A DNA stretch of 43,738 bases from CAZNHL01 sp964572965 (GCA_964572965.1 CAZNHL010000038.1:1-43738), one strand, 5' to 3'. Positions 16,598 through 25,491 are shown, counted from the stretch's first letter. Numbers and translations are program-made. Notes: generated by a model from the sequence alone, not told the origin.

Positions 16598-17980
16598 TTG
16601 GATTATTTCGACATCATATTGGCTCCATTCTATTTGATATTGTTATATACAATAGCTTATGCCTATCGCCATTATTATGTTAAAGATCTGCAACAGCGCA
16701 AATACTTCATTCCTGCGCTGACACTTAAATTTATTGGCAGTATTTTCTTTGGTCTCATTTATCAGTTTTATTATGGAGGCGGAGACACATTTAACTATTT
16801 TGCTCAAATTACAGTTATTAACCATGCATTTTTAGATTCTCCATGGGATGCTATTAGGCTCATTTTTGCTTCCGGTTGTGAGATTATACCTTCATTAATG
16901 AAATATACTTCGCAATTATATTGGTGGTGTGACTCTGCCTCATATTTTGTGATTCGTGTAGGGTCAATATTCTCTGTTTTTTGTTTTAACTCTTATGTAG
17001 TCATTTCATTTTTTTTTGCATTCATTAGCTTTATGGGCTTATGGAATATGTATACAACGCTTTGCAAGCACAAACCACAATTAAAAAAGCACATGGCCTG
17101 GGCTTGTTTTTTTGTTCCTTCAGTATTTTTCTGGGGTTCCGGATTAATGAAAGATACGCTTACAATAGGCGCTTTGGGTTACTTATTCTGGTCCATTAAT
17201 CAACTTTTTGTTGACAAAAAAGTTACTGTTAAGGCAGTTCTTGTTTTTATTATTTCGGCATTGGTAATTCAGCAGATCAAAATCTATATTTTGATCTGCT
17301 TTATCCCGGCTGCTGGTGCGTGGTTGTTCCTGAGCAATGTTTCGCAGATAAAAAACCGATTTACTAAAATGGTTTTGTCACCATTATTACTAATAATTGC
17401 AATGGTTGCTTCACTTTATATTATTGAAATTATTACTATTGATAGTGCAAGATATAATATTGACACAATCGGACAAACTTCAAAAAATACGGCAGAATGG
17501 ATTTATTATGTGGGTAAAACAGAAAAAGGATCTGCTTACTATCTGGGTGAACAGGATGGAACACTGCTGGGGATGTTAAATCTGGCTTTACCTGCAATTA
17601 ATGTCAGCTTGTACCGCCCTTACTTATGGGAAATAAACAACGTAGTAATGTTACTTGCAGCTCTGGAAAGCTTAGCAATGTTGATATTGACAGTGGTAGC
17701 TGTTATCAGGCTCGGCTTTAAAAAACTGATAACACTGTTTTTTAAAGATTATGTTTTCCTCTTTTGCGTAGTTTTCACAATCATTTTTGCCTTTTCTGTT
17801 GGTGTTACCAGTTACAACTTTGGGTCGCTTGTAAGATATAAAATACCAATGATGCCCTTTTTTCTGTCTTTATTATTTATAATGCTGGAGCAAGGCAGAA
17901 GAAAAAGACCAAGTGCTTATGATGTAACTACCAAAGGCAGACAAGTTATAAATCGTAAGACTTTTGACGTATCTTTGTAG
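16598..17980 (+). CDS. Polytopic membrane protein, glycosyltransferase/polymerase-like
   Basis: A 460-residue inner membrane protein with about ten hydrophobic segments. The block FFVPSVFFWGSGLMKDT resembles a motif found in Bacteroidota polysaccharide-related membrane proteins (EpsG-like or Wzy-like), so a role in surface glycan assembly is possible; I cannot place it firmly. The reading frame opens at 16577 and contains no ATG before the first hydrophobic stretch, so the TTG at 16598 (DYFDIILAPFYL) is the only good start. It ends 1 nt before the hemC start codon. Confidence 0.65.
   Translation: MDYFDIILAPFYLILLYTIAYAYRHYYVKDLQQRKYFIPALTLKFIGSIFFGLIYQFYYGGGDTFNYFAQITVINHAFLDSPWDAIRLIFASGCEIIPSLMKYTSQLYWWCDSASYFVIRVGSIFSVFCFNSYVVISFFFAFISFMGLWNMYTTLCKHKPQLKKHMAWACFFVPSVFFWGSGLMKDTLTIGALGYLFWSINQLFVDKKVTVKAVLVFIISALVIQQIKIYILICFIPAAGAWLFLSNVSQIKNRFTKMVLSPLLLIIAMVASLYIIEIITIDSARYNIDTIGQTSKNTAEWIYYVGKTEKGSAYYLGEQDGTLLGMLNLALPAINVSLYRPYLWEINNVVMLLAALESLAMLILTVVAVIRLGFKKLITLFFKDYVFLFCVVFTIIFAFSVGVTSYNFGSLVRYKIPMMPFFLSLLFIMLEQGRRKRPSAYDVTTKGRQVINRKTFDVSL
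17970..17977 (+). promoter_or_regulatory. Possible hemC promoter -7 element inside the upstream gene
   Basis: TATCTTTG is an exact TAnnTTTG match, five bases before the ATG at 17982. If used, transcription would start at or just before the second ATG at 17988, giving a leaderless or nearly leaderless hemC message. No TTG at the -33 position was seen. Confidence 0.3.
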
Positions 17981-17981
17981 G

Positions 17982-18923
17982 ATGGAAATGATCATCAGAA
18001 TCGGTACAAGGGGAAGCCGGCTGGCATTGTGGCAGGCTTACCATATTGAAGAGTTATTGAAGCGGCAGGGTGTTGGATCTGAAATTATTACTATTCAGAC
18101 AAAAGGTGATTTAATCTTAGATAAAACACTTTCTAAACTTGGTTCGAAAGGTATTTTTACTGAAGAACTTGAAACGGCTTTGCGTGATGGCTCTATTGAT
18201 ATTGCTGTCCATAGTGCCAAAGATGTACAGTCAGAATTGCCTGATGATCTGGAATTAATAGCATTTACAGAAAGAGAAGAAACCAATGATGTATTGGTTA
18301 GTTATAAAAAGGATATTTCTTTGTTGAAAGGTCCACACAATTTTGTGATTGGGACTTCTTCTACCCGTCGTACGGCCACTTTAAGACATTACTTTCCCAA
18401 TATAAAAATTGTAGATATGCGGGGTAATCTTCAAACCCGTTTGAAAAAACTGGAAGATGGCCAATGTGATGCATTATTGCTGGCTTATGCCGGTGTGCAT
18501 CGTATGGAGTATGACGAGCATATCATAGAAAAGCTTCCCCTTAATATTTTTACCCCTCCGGTTGGACAAGGCTCAGTAGCAGTTCAATCAGCAAAGTCTC
18601 TTGCAAGCGATAAGAAAGAATTAATTATCAAAGCAACCAATCATGAAGCAACAGCTGTTTGTTTGAAGGCAGAGCGCTCATTCCTTAAAAAACTGCATGG
18701 GGGTTGCAGTATTCCCTCTTTTGCATTGGCAGAACTTACCGGTGATGTTTTAAAAGTTTCAGCAGGTCTGATTAGCTTAGATGGCAAAAAGGTGATCAAA
18801 TATAGCATGAGTAGTACACCGGAGAATGGGGAAAAAATGGGCGACTCACTGGCTGTTAAAATTTTAAAAGACGGAGGAGACGAGTTGCTGAAAGAGATTC
18901 GTAGCCAATTAGATGTATCATAA
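17982..18923 (+). CDS. hemC: Hydroxymethylbilane synthase (porphobilinogen deaminase)
   Basis: Cytoplasmic haem-pathway enzyme joining four porphobilinogen molecules into hydroxymethylbilane. Visible motifs are GTRGSRLALWQ at the N-terminus, the IDIAVHSAKDV active-site loop with the catalytic Asp, GTSSTRRTATLRH, the VDMRGNLQTRL block, and the dipyrromethane-attaching cysteine (about C242) in LHGGCSIP. Length is normal at 313 residues. I start it at the ATG at 17982; an earlier in-frame ATG at 17964 lies inside the upstream gene, and 17988 is a close alternative. Confidence 0.96.
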   Translation: MEMIIRIGTRGSRLALWQAYHIEELLKRQGVGSEIITIQTKGDLILDKTLSKLGSKGIFTEELETALRDGSIDIAVHSAKDVQSELPDDLELIAFTEREETNDVLVSYKKDISLLKGPHNFVIGTSSTRRTATLRHYFPNIKIVDMRGNLQTRLKKLEDGQCDALLLAYAGVHRMEYDEHIIEKLPLNIFTPPVGQGSVAVQSAKSLASDKKELIIKATNHEATAVCLKAERSFLKKLHGGCSIPSFALAELTGDVLKVSAGLISLDGKKVIKYSMSSTPENGEKMGDSLAVKILKDGGDELLKEIRSQLDVS

Positions 18924-18957
18924 AAGGTTTATTGTTAATATTGAGAAAATTTAACCC

Positions 18958-19626
18958 ATGAAAAAGCTCAACCTATACTTTTTTATTTTTTTAATGACAG
19001 GCTTATGCCAGCCATTGCTGGCTCAGACAACTGTTTCCGAAAAACACAAAAAGGCAGTAAAGCATGAGAAACACCAGAAGTTTGATTATCTGGTTACGAT
19101 CTCAACTCCTTTGGGAAGTATGAAAGCAATATTGTTTGACATTACCCCAAAGCACAAAGCAAATTTCATCAAACTCACACAGGAGCGTTATTTCGATAGC
19201 ACAACATTCCACCGTATTATTCCTAATTTTATGATACAGGGAGGTGATCCACTATCAAAAGATGATGACCCTACCAATGATGGTACAGGTGGCCCGGGCT
19301 ATACAATTCCGGCAGAGATCAAAGATAGTATTATGCACATACGTGGCGCAATTGCAGCTGCCCGCTTGGGTGATGAGGTAAATCCAAATAAAGAATCAAA
19401 TGGCTCTCAATTTTATATAGTACAGAATCCGGCAGGAACACCTTGGCTAGATGGAGAATACACCGTGTTTGGTGAAATATTCGATGATCTTGAAGTATTG
19501 GATAAAATTGTTGCCCAGCCGCGCGACTATCGCGACAGACCTAACCAGAACATCAAAATGGTGGTGTCGGTAAAGAAGATGAAGAAGAAGAAAATCACGA
19601 AAATGTACGGATACGTTTATAATTAG
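18958..19626 (+). CDS. Exported cyclophilin-type peptidyl-prolyl isomerase
   Basis: A 222-residue cyclophilin that speeds cis-trans isomerisation of proline bonds in the envelope. The signal peptide ends near PLLAQTT. The core motifs FHRIIPNFMIQGGDP and GSQFYIVQNP are intact, including the catalytic arginine of FHRII. A basic tail (KKMKKKKITKM) is unusual but common in this phylum. It lies 34 nt after hemC and 1 nt before the next gene, which suggests a hemC-ppi-reductase operon. Confidence 0.93.
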   Translation: MKKLNLYFFIFLMTGLCQPLLAQTTVSEKHKKAVKHEKHQKFDYLVTISTPLGSMKAILFDITPKHKANFIKLTQERYFDSTTFHRIIPNFMIQGGDPLSKDDDPTNDGTGGPGYTIPAEIKDSIMHIRGAIAAARLGDEVNPNKESNGSQFYIVQNPAGTPWLDGEYTVFGEIFDDLEVLDKIVAQPRDYRDRPNQNIKMVVSVKKMKKKKITKMYGYVYN

Positions 19627-19627
19627 A

Positions 19628-20542
19628 ATGTCTAAGAAAGTTTTAATTACCGGCTCAAATGGCCTGCTTGGCCAAAAACTGGTTGCACTGATCAGCAATC
19701 AGGAAGGTTATGAATTAATTGCGACTTCACGAGGAGAAGATCGTTTGCCTAAGGGATTGTATAAATACGAATACCGCTCGCTGGACTGTACAAAAGCGGA
19801 AGAAGTTTATGCGCTTTTCAAAGAACTGAAGCCAGACTTCGTTATTCACGGAATGGCAATGACTAACGTCGATCAGTGTGAAACTGACCGTGACAATTGC
19901 TGGCTGATGAACGTCCGGGCCACAGAATATGTAGTGGAAGGCTGCCGTCAGGTTGGAGCTTTTCTGGCGCACCTTTCTACCGACTTTATTTTTGACGGTC
20001 AAAATGGTCCTTATGATGAGGAAGCCAAAGCAGAGCCAATCAGTTTTTATGGCGACAGCAAGCTTGCCGCAGAACGTGTAGTTTTCAAAAGCCCGATCAA
20101 TTGGGCAGTGTTACGTACTGTGCTGGTTTATGGCATAGCTTATGATATGAGCCGCAGCAATATTATCCTTTGGGTAAAGAAAAGCCTGGAAGATGGTAAA
20201 AATATTTCAGTAGTAACCGACCAATTCCGTACACCGACTTTGGCAGAGGATTTGGCAATGGGTTGTTTCCTTGCTATCAAACATCAGAAAAAAGGAGTTT
20301 TCAATATTTCAGGTGCTGAATTGCTTACTCCATATGATATGGCTGTTCGCACGGCTAAATTCTTTGGGCTGGATGAAAACCTGATCACACCAACTGACGG
20401 AAGTAAATTTCAGCAGACAGCACAACGTCCGCCGAGAACAGGTTTCATTATCGACAAAGCACGCACTGAACTTGGTTACGAACCGCACACCTTCGAAGGT
20501 GGCTTGCAGGTAATGGCTGAACAGCTGGTTGATAAAATATAA
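19628..20542 (+). CDS. RmlD-like SDR family NAD(P)-dependent sugar reductase
   Basis: A 304-residue extended short-chain reductase of the dTDP-4-dehydrorhamnose reductase (RmlD) type. The nucleotide-binding GSNGLLGQ is at residues 8-15, the HGMAMTNVDQCE block follows, and the catalytic YxxxK is YGDSK in PISFYGDSKLAAE. RmlD substrate-binding loops are similar, but no rmlABC genes are nearby, so the substrate stays open. It starts 1 nt after the cyclophilin gene and is followed by two terminators in tandem. Confidence 0.85.
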   Translation: MSKKVLITGSNGLLGQKLVALISNQEGYELIATSRGEDRLPKGLYKYEYRSLDCTKAEEVYALFKELKPDFVIHGMAMTNVDQCETDRDNCWLMNVRATEYVVEGCRQVGAFLAHLSTDFIFDGQNGPYDEEAKAEPISFYGDSKLAAERVVFKSPINWAVLRTVLVYGIAYDMSRSNIILWVKKSLEDGKNISVVTDQFRTPTLAEDLAMGCFLAIKHQKKGVFNISGAELLTPYDMAVRTAKFFGLDENLITPTDGSKFQQTAQRPPRTGFIIDKARTELGYEPHTFEGGLQVMAEQLVDKI

Positions 20543-20547
20543 GCTTT

Positions 20548-20584
20548 AACCTACCAAGGGTTTAGAGCCCTTGGTAGGTTTTCC
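20548..20584 (+). terminator. Rho-independent terminator, first of a tandem pair
   Basis: Thirteen-bp perfect arms (AACCTACCAAGGG at 20548-20560, complement at 20568-20580), seven-nt loop, T run. Confidence 0.88.
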
Positions 20585-20617
20585 AAAAGGTCCCGCAATA
20601 CGCTGTGGGACCTTTTT
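20585..20617 (+). terminator. Rho-independent terminator, second of a tandem pair
   Basis: Ten-bp arms AAAAGGTCCC (20585-20594) and its complement (20607-20616) followed by T. Together with the hairpin just upstream it isolates the Smr gene from the reductase operon. Confidence 0.85.
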
Positions 20618-20682
20618 CATTTTAAATTTCTTTGGGTAACAAAGCCTTTTTATTACCTTCCATTATCTAAATCATCATTTTT

Positions 20683-21150
20683 ATGTCAGGTCAGGAAATC
20701 AAAGTAGGCGATCAGGTACGTATTGCCGGACAAGGAACAGAAGGCGAAGTGTTGGCCATTAAAGGCAATAAAGCAGAGGTAGCACTTGGTTTATTAAAAA
20801 CGACAGTCAAACTGGATCAGCTGGAAAAACTAAAACCTGTTTTCAAACAAGACTATCCAAAAGAACCTTCAGCCGCACCGCTATTTAATACACAGGAACA
20901 TTTGATGAACTTCAAATTTGACCTTGACCTTCGTGGGAAAATGCAGGACGAAGCAATGGAGTTATTGAACAAAAATATTGATGAAGCACTTCTGCTGGGT
21001 ATTCCCGGTTTCAGAATCCTTCATGGCAGAGGTACAGGCGCTATTAAGAACATGGTAAGACACCAGTTGCGCAAGTACAAAGAAATTACCCATTACGGCG
21101 ACGAAGACCAGGCTCATGGTGGTGATGGCGTAACGGTGGTGAAATTTTAA
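20683..21150 (+). CDS. Stand-alone MutS2 C-terminal protein (KOW-like plus Smr domain)
   Basis: This 155-residue protein corresponds to the last fifth of MutS2. It has the small beta (KOW-like) module VGDQVRIAGQGTEGEVLAIK and a complete Smr domain: LDLRGKMQDEA, then RILHGRGTGAIKNMV with the conserved HGRGTG, and the terminal GGDGVTVVKF, just as in Bacteroidota MutS2. The ATPase and clamp domains of MutS2 are absent, and there is no trace of them upstream, where two terminators end the previous operon. Smr domains nick branched or structured nucleic acid or bind collided ribosomes. Whether this is a functional stand-alone Smr or a relic of a mutS2 duplication is open; its frame and ends are intact. 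Confidence 0.85.
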   Translation: MSGQEIKVGDQVRIAGQGTEGEVLAIKGNKAEVALGLLKTTVKLDQLEKLKPVFKQDYPKEPSAAPLFNTQEHLMNFKFDLDLRGKMQDEAMELLNKNIDEALLLGIPGFRILHGRGTGAIKNMVRHQLRKYKEITHYGDEDQAHGGDGVTVVKF

Positions 21151-21189
21151 CCCGGAATTTTACGAATTTCCGGTCAAAGACTATTTTTT

Positions 21190-21618
21190 ATGGAAGAAAC
21201 AACCAGCTTAAACCCTGCTGCTCCTATTCGGAGAACGGTAGAAGAATTCAATGACTGCACCGGTAAAATTATCGGCTGTGCCATGAGAGTCCATTCCGCT
21301 TTGGGTAATGGTTTTCAGGAAGTGATTTACCAGAGAGCACTCGAAATAGAAATGAGCCTTGCTAACCTGACCTTTAAGAGAGAAATGGAAATGGCCATTT
21401 ATTACAGAGATCAATATATTGGTAAACGCAGAGTAGACTTTTTTGTAGAAGGAGAAATAATGGTTGAGTTAAAAGCCGTTATCCAATTAGAAGATGTCCA
21501 TTTGAATCAAGGCCTGAATTACCTGGAAGCCTATAATATGAAGACAGGTTTGCTGATAAACTTCGGAAGCAAAAGCTTAACCTTTAAACGATTACTCAAT
21601 AAGAAATTCAGGGCATAA
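21190..21618 (+). CDS. GxxExxY family protein
   Basis: A 142-residue protein of the GxxExxY family, named for the motif seen here as GFQEVIY (within LGNGFQEVIYQRAL). It also has the family's second half (VDFFVEGEIMVELKA, where ELKA resembles the E-x-K part of a PD-(D/E)XK nuclease, and LNQGLNYLEAYNMKTGLLINFG). Members are widespread, often solitary, and set among short AT-rich repeats; the function is unknown, with a nuclease-like fold inferred. Here too short AATTCTGTAAATTC-like words follow the gene. Confidence 0.88.
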   Translation: MEETTSLNPAAPIRRTVEEFNDCTGKIIGCAMRVHSALGNGFQEVIYQRALEIEMSLANLTFKREMEMAIYYRDQYIGKRRVDFFVEGEIMVELKAVIQLEDVHLNQGLNYLEAYNMKTGLLINFGSKSLTFKRLLNKKFRA

Positions 21619-21714
21619 AATTCTGTTAATTCTGTATTTTCGAAGAAATACAAAAACAGCGTAGCTGTAAATTCGGGCAATTCTGTAAATTCAAATAAAT
21701 TCCGGTAAAGACGA
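21619..21714. repeat. Short AATTCTGT(A)AATTC-type repeats beside the GxxExxY gene
   Basis: This spacer repeats related words: AATTCTGTTAATTCTGTA, then TGTAAATTCGGG, CAATTCTGTAAATTC and AATAAATTCCGG. On the other side of the gene a CCGGAATTTTACGAATTTCCGG-like inverted repeat (21152-21173, six-bp perfect outer arms) carries the same AATTC/CCGG words. The gene therefore sits between similar sequence, as would a small mobile or recombining unit. Confidence 0.5.
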
Positions 21715-22122
21715 ATGAATTACCCTCGCATCATCCTATTCCTCGCAGCCCTTTACAATATAGGCTGGGGAGCAGCAGTTTCATTATTCCCTAAGCTGAT
21801 ACTTTTCGGAGAATGCGAATCAGTATTTATGCTGATCGTATTGAAATGTGTCGGAATGCTAGTGGGAGTTTATGGCATAGCCTATTATTTCGCCTCACTT
21901 GATCCGGAAAGATATTGGCCTTTAATACTTGTCGGGCTGATCGGCAAAGTACTTGGCCCAATAGGTTCACTTTATTACATTTATACAGGAGAACTCGATT
22001 CCGGATTTTTCCTGACAGTAAATGTCTTTAACGACCTTATCTGGATCATCCCATTCTCATGGATATTGCTGGAAGTTTATAGAGGAAACTTAACCAAGGC
22101 AAATTTTAAGAATCAGAAGTAA
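21715..22122 (+). CDS. Small four-helix integral membrane protein, unknown function
   Basis: A 135-residue inner membrane protein with four hydrophobic segments (from IILFLAALYNIGWGAAV, VLKCVGMLVGVYGIAYYF, WPLILVGLIGKVLGPIGSLYY and LIWIIPFSWILLEV). No domain recognised with certainty. It lies 5 nt before the first YhcG nuclease gene, so it may be in the same transcript, but a link to DNA metabolism is not evident. Confidence 0.75.
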   Translation: MNYPRIILFLAALYNIGWGAAVSLFPKLILFGECESVFMLIVLKCVGMLVGVYGIAYYFASLDPERYWPLILVGLIGKVLGPIGSLYYIYTGELDSGFFLTVNVFNDLIWIIPFSWILLEVYRGNLTKANFKNQK

Positions 22123-22127
22123 CAAAA

Positions 22128-23129
22128 ATGAATAGTCTATCTGAAAATACCAATCTGTTCACTACAGTAAAGGAAATTGTTCTGAATGCCCGTAACCTGG
22201 CGTATAGAAACAATAATTCGATATTGTTGAACATGTATTGGCAGATAGGGAAAATAATAGTTGATGATGAGCAAGGAGGAAAAGCAAAGGCCGAATATGG
22301 TAAGGCTATCCTGAAAAACTTGGCAAAACAGTTAACATTTGAGTTTGGTGGTGGTTTTGATGAAAGAAACCTGAATAATATAAGGGCATTTTACCTTGCA
22401 TTCCCAATTTGGAACGCAGTGCGTACCGAATTGAGTTGGACGCATTATAGAATTATTAGTCGTATTGAGAGTGAGAAACTTCGGTTTCAATATGCTGAAC
22501 ATGCGGTTGAGGGCAACTGGAATACACGTACACTACAAAGGAATATTGATAGCCGTTATTTAGGACGGGTTCTTGAATTGGCAAATGATTCAAAACCTTC
22601 TCTTGATGCGAAAAGCCTGATTAAAGACCCTTATATATTTGAGTTTTTAGGTATTGATCAAGATGCAGAATTAAGTGAAAAGAAATTAGAAACAGCTATT
22701 ATTAATCATATCCAAAAATTCCTGATGGAAATGGGTAAGGGCTTTGCTTTTGTGGCTCGTCAGCAACACATTGTAACAGATACTTCAGATTTTTTCATTG
22801 ATCTCGTATTTTACAATTATCATCTTAAGTGTTTTGTTTTAATAGATTTAAAAACAGAAAAACTCAGCCACGCAGCTATTGGACAGATGGATATGTACGT
22901 GCGTATGTACAACGACCTTAAAAAAGGTGATGATGACAATCCTACAATAGGAATTATTCTCTGTACTGAAAAAGATGAGACCATTGTAAAATATAGCGTA
23001 TTGGCGGAAAATGAAAAATTATTTGCCAGCAAATACCGTTTGTATCTACCACAGGAGGAAGAATTACAAGAGCTAATAGAAGCTGATAGAGTAAGATTTG
23101 AATTGGATAACGAGCAAGGAAATGACTAA
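22128..23129 (+). CDS. YhcG-type PD-(D/E)XK nuclease (DUF1016), copy 1
   Basis: A 333-residue protein with an N-terminal DUF1016_N helical domain (MYWQIGKIIVDDEQGG, FDERNLNNIRAFYLAF, ELSWTHYRIISRIE) and a C-terminal PD-(D/E)XK nuclease domain. The active-site elements are the aspartate of FFIDLVFYN and the acidic-x-Lys of LIDLKTEKL, followed by GQMDMYVRMYND. YhcG proteins are probable DNA nucleases enriched in accessory and defence regions. Its last 8 nt overlap sbcD, so the two are translated together, suggesting joint work on DNA ends or structures. A second, diverged copy follows sbcD. Confidence 0.9.
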   Translation: MNSLSENTNLFTTVKEIVLNARNLAYRNNNSILLNMYWQIGKIIVDDEQGGKAKAEYGKAILKNLAKQLTFEFGGGFDERNLNNIRAFYLAFPIWNAVRTELSWTHYRIISRIESEKLRFQYAEHAVEGNWNTRTLQRNIDSRYLGRVLELANDSKPSLDAKSLIKDPYIFEFLGIDQDAELSEKKLETAIINHIQKFLMEMGKGFAFVARQQHIVTDTSDFFIDLVFYNYHLKCFVLIDLKTEKLSHAAIGQMDMYVRMYNDLKKGDDDNPTIGIILCTEKDETIVKYSVLAENEKLFASKYRLYLPQEEELQELIEADRVRFELDNEQGND

Positions 23130-24348
23130 TCAGTTACCTATCAAAATCCTCCACACCGCCGACTGGCATCTTGGCAAACGACTCGACCAACTGAGCCGCC
23201 TGGATGAGCAGCGTGAAGTGTTGGAAGAAATCTGTGAGATTGCCGAAAAAGAAAACGTCGATCTGGTACTAGTTGCGGGCGACTTGTTCGATACCTTCAA
23301 TCCGCCAAGTGAAGCCGTAGAGTTATATTTCAAAACCTTGCACCGACTAAGTGCAAATGGTAAAAGACCCGTGATTGCCATAGCCGGAAACCACGATTCT
23401 GCTGAACGTATAGAAACCCCCGACCCGCTGGCACGGGAATGTGGAATTGTCCTTTTAGGTTATCCCGATTCTGAAATAAAACCATTCAAACTCGAAAGTG
23501 GATTTGAAGTATTACAAAGCGAAGCAGGTTTTCTGGAGTTCAGACTTCCAAGCAAAGAAACATTAGTTCGCTTATTGCTGACACCTTATGCCAATGAGCA
23601 AAGATTAAAAGCTTGCTTTGCCGCAGAAGACAACGAACAGCAATTGCGTGATGTGCTGAAAGACAAATGGCAAAACCTTGCTGATAAATATTGCGACGAT
23701 AAAGGCATAAACCTTTTAATGGCGCACCTTTTCTTTATGAAAGAAGGCGGCGTTCCTCCCGAAGAGCCGGAAGACGAAAAGCCGATTTTACACATTGGCG
23801 GTGCACAAGCCATTTTCTCCAATGATATTCCGAACCAAATTCAATATACAGCACTCGGGCATTTGCACCGCTATCAGGTAATCGACCAGACCAACGGCCC
23901 GGTAGTTTACAGCAGCAGTCCGCTGGCCTATAGTTTTGGTGAAGCAAACCAGTCGAAATTTGTAGTATTGCTGGAAGCAGAGGCAGGGAAACCAGTTGCT
24001 ATGCAAAAAGTAGAACTGCAAAAAGGCCGCAAGCTTTTGCGCAAACGCTTTGAAGACATAGAAGCAGCATTAGTCTGGCTACAGGAAAACCAGCTAGCCA
24101 TTGTCGAACTGACTATCGTTTCTGAAGACTACCTAAGTGCTGTCGACCGTAAGCGACTGACCGATGCACATGATGCGTTATTTATCATGCCTGAATTAAA
24201 AGGCATCAAGAAAGAGGAATCCACCGGAAAAAGCATCGACCTTACCAAAAATATGGAAGAGCTCTTCAAAGACTATTTTACACATACAAAAGGACAAGCT
24301 CCTAATGAAGAACTGCTGGCGCTTTTCAAGGAAGTGTTGGGAAGCTAA
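23122..24348 (+). CDS. sbcD: SbcCD nuclease subunit D
   Basis: The Mre11-like Mn-dependent phosphoesterase of the SbcCD complex, which cuts DNA hairpins and processes blocked ends. Phosphoesterase motifs in order: LHTADWHLGK, VLVAGDLFD, AIAGNHDS, then LLMAHLFF and ALGHLHRYQ. Length is normal at 408 residues. The start is the ATG at 23122 (MTNQLPIKILHTADWH); the ATG at 23098 lies deep in the upstream gene. Its partner gene sbcC, usually next door, is found only at 34571, about 10 kb away. Base composition is richer in GC than the genes that follow, and closer to sbcC. Confidence 0.95.
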   Translation: MTNQLPIKILHTADWHLGKRLDQLSRLDEQREVLEEICEIAEKENVDLVLVAGDLFDTFNPPSEAVELYFKTLHRLSANGKRPVIAIAGNHDSAERIETPDPLARECGIVLLGYPDSEIKPFKLESGFEVLQSEAGFLEFRLPSKETLVRLLLTPYANEQRLKACFAAEDNEQQLRDVLKDKWQNLADKYCDDKGINLLMAHLFFMKEGGVPPEEPEDEKPILHIGGAQAIFSNDIPNQIQYTALGHLHRYQVIDQTNGPVVYSSSPLAYSFGEANQSKFVVLLEAEAGKPVAMQKVELQKGRKLLRKRFEDIEAALVWLQENQLAIVELTIVSEDYLSAVDRKRLTDAHDALFIMPELKGIKKEESTGKSIDLTKNMEELFKDYFTHTKGQAPNEELLALFKEVLGS

Positions 24349-24399
24349 ACTTGCGAGGAGTTCATAAGAAAATATAAACGTTATTTGGATTCAAGAATA

Positions 24400-25434
24400 A
24401 TGGCTAAAGAAATCATTCCTAACAAAGAAGTTTTCGGTGAAATAAAAACACTGATCGAGCAAAGCCGTCAACAGGTAGCTTCGGCTGTAAATGCTGCTAT
24501 TACCCTTTTGTATTGGCAGGTGGGCAAACGTATTCAGCAAGAAGTTATCAAGGAAAAGCGAGCAGAATATGGCAAGCAAATAGTAGCCTCTTTGGCAACA
24601 GCCTTAACATCTGAATATGGTAGCGGCTGGAGCAAAAGGCACTTACACCATTGCCTCCGTTTTGCCGAAACTTTTCCTGATGTTCAAATTGTGCACGCAC
24701 TGCGTACACAATTGAGTTGGACACATTTGAGAATGTTGATAGGTATTGAAGATGAGCTGAAGCGAGTATTTTATATTGAAATGTGCAAGCTTGAAAAATG
24801 GAGTAGTCGTATTTTACAAGAACGCATTAACTCCATGCTTTATGAGCGAACCGCTATCAGCAAAAAGCCAGAGGAAACCATTAAAAACGAATTACAACAA
24901 CTTAATAAAACCAATCAGATTACTCCGGATTTAGTGTTCAGAGATCCATATTTCCTGGATTTCCTCGGATTGAAAGACACTTATTCTGAAAGGGATTTAG
25001 AAACTTCCATTGTTGCTGAATTACAACGTTTTATTACAGAATTCGGCTCTGACTTTGCATTTCTGGCAAGGCAAAAACGGTTGATGATAGATAACAGGGA
25101 TTATTACATTGACCTTCTTTTTTATCATCGCCGATTAAAATGCCTCGTAGCCATTGATCTGAAGATAGGCGAATTCGATGCTGCATATAAAGGTGAAATG
25201 GAATTGTATCTGGGCTATCTGGAAAAATATGAAGTGGTAGAGGGAGAAAACCCTCCAATAGGTTTAATTCTATGTGCCGGGAAAAATCCGGAACATATAG
25301 AGCTGTTGCAATTACATAAAAGTAATATCAAAGTGGCAGACTATTTTACAATACTTCCCTCAAAAGAAATATTGCTGGACAGATTGCATAAAGCCATAGA
25401 AATTGCCAGAAACAGGTTAAATGAAACGGAATAG
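24400..25434 (+). CDS. YhcG-type PD-(D/E)XK nuclease (DUF1016), copy 2
   Basis: A second DUF1016 protein (344 residues from the ATG at 24400; a TTG at 24385 is less likely). It repeats the domain layout of copy 1: LYWQVGKRIQQEV and WSKRHLHHCLRFAETF in the N-terminal domain, ELSWTHLR-like TQLSWTHLRM, then the nuclease domain with YYIDLLFYH, AIDLKIGEF and GEMELYLGYLEKYE. The two copies are clearly diverged, so this is not a recent duplication. It is the first gene of the block that separates sbcD from sbcC and lies 51 nt after sbcD. Confidence 0.9.
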   Translation: MAKEIIPNKEVFGEIKTLIEQSRQQVASAVNAAITLLYWQVGKRIQQEVIKEKRAEYGKQIVASLATALTSEYGSGWSKRHLHHCLRFAETFPDVQIVHALRTQLSWTHLRMLIGIEDELKRVFYIEMCKLEKWSSRILQERINSMLYERTAISKKPEETIKNELQQLNKTNQITPDLVFRDPYFLDFLGLKDTYSERDLETSIVAELQRFITEFGSDFAFLARQKRLMIDNRDYYIDLLFYHRRLKCLVAIDLKIGEFDAAYKGEMELYLGYLEKYEVVEGENPPIGLILCAGKNPEHIELLQLHKSNIKVADYFTILPSKEILLDRLHKAIEIARNRLNETE

Positions 25435-25491
25435 CTTTCGAGATCTGTTCATTGTAACAAACGGCAGACAAGGCAGAAACAATGTGATACT

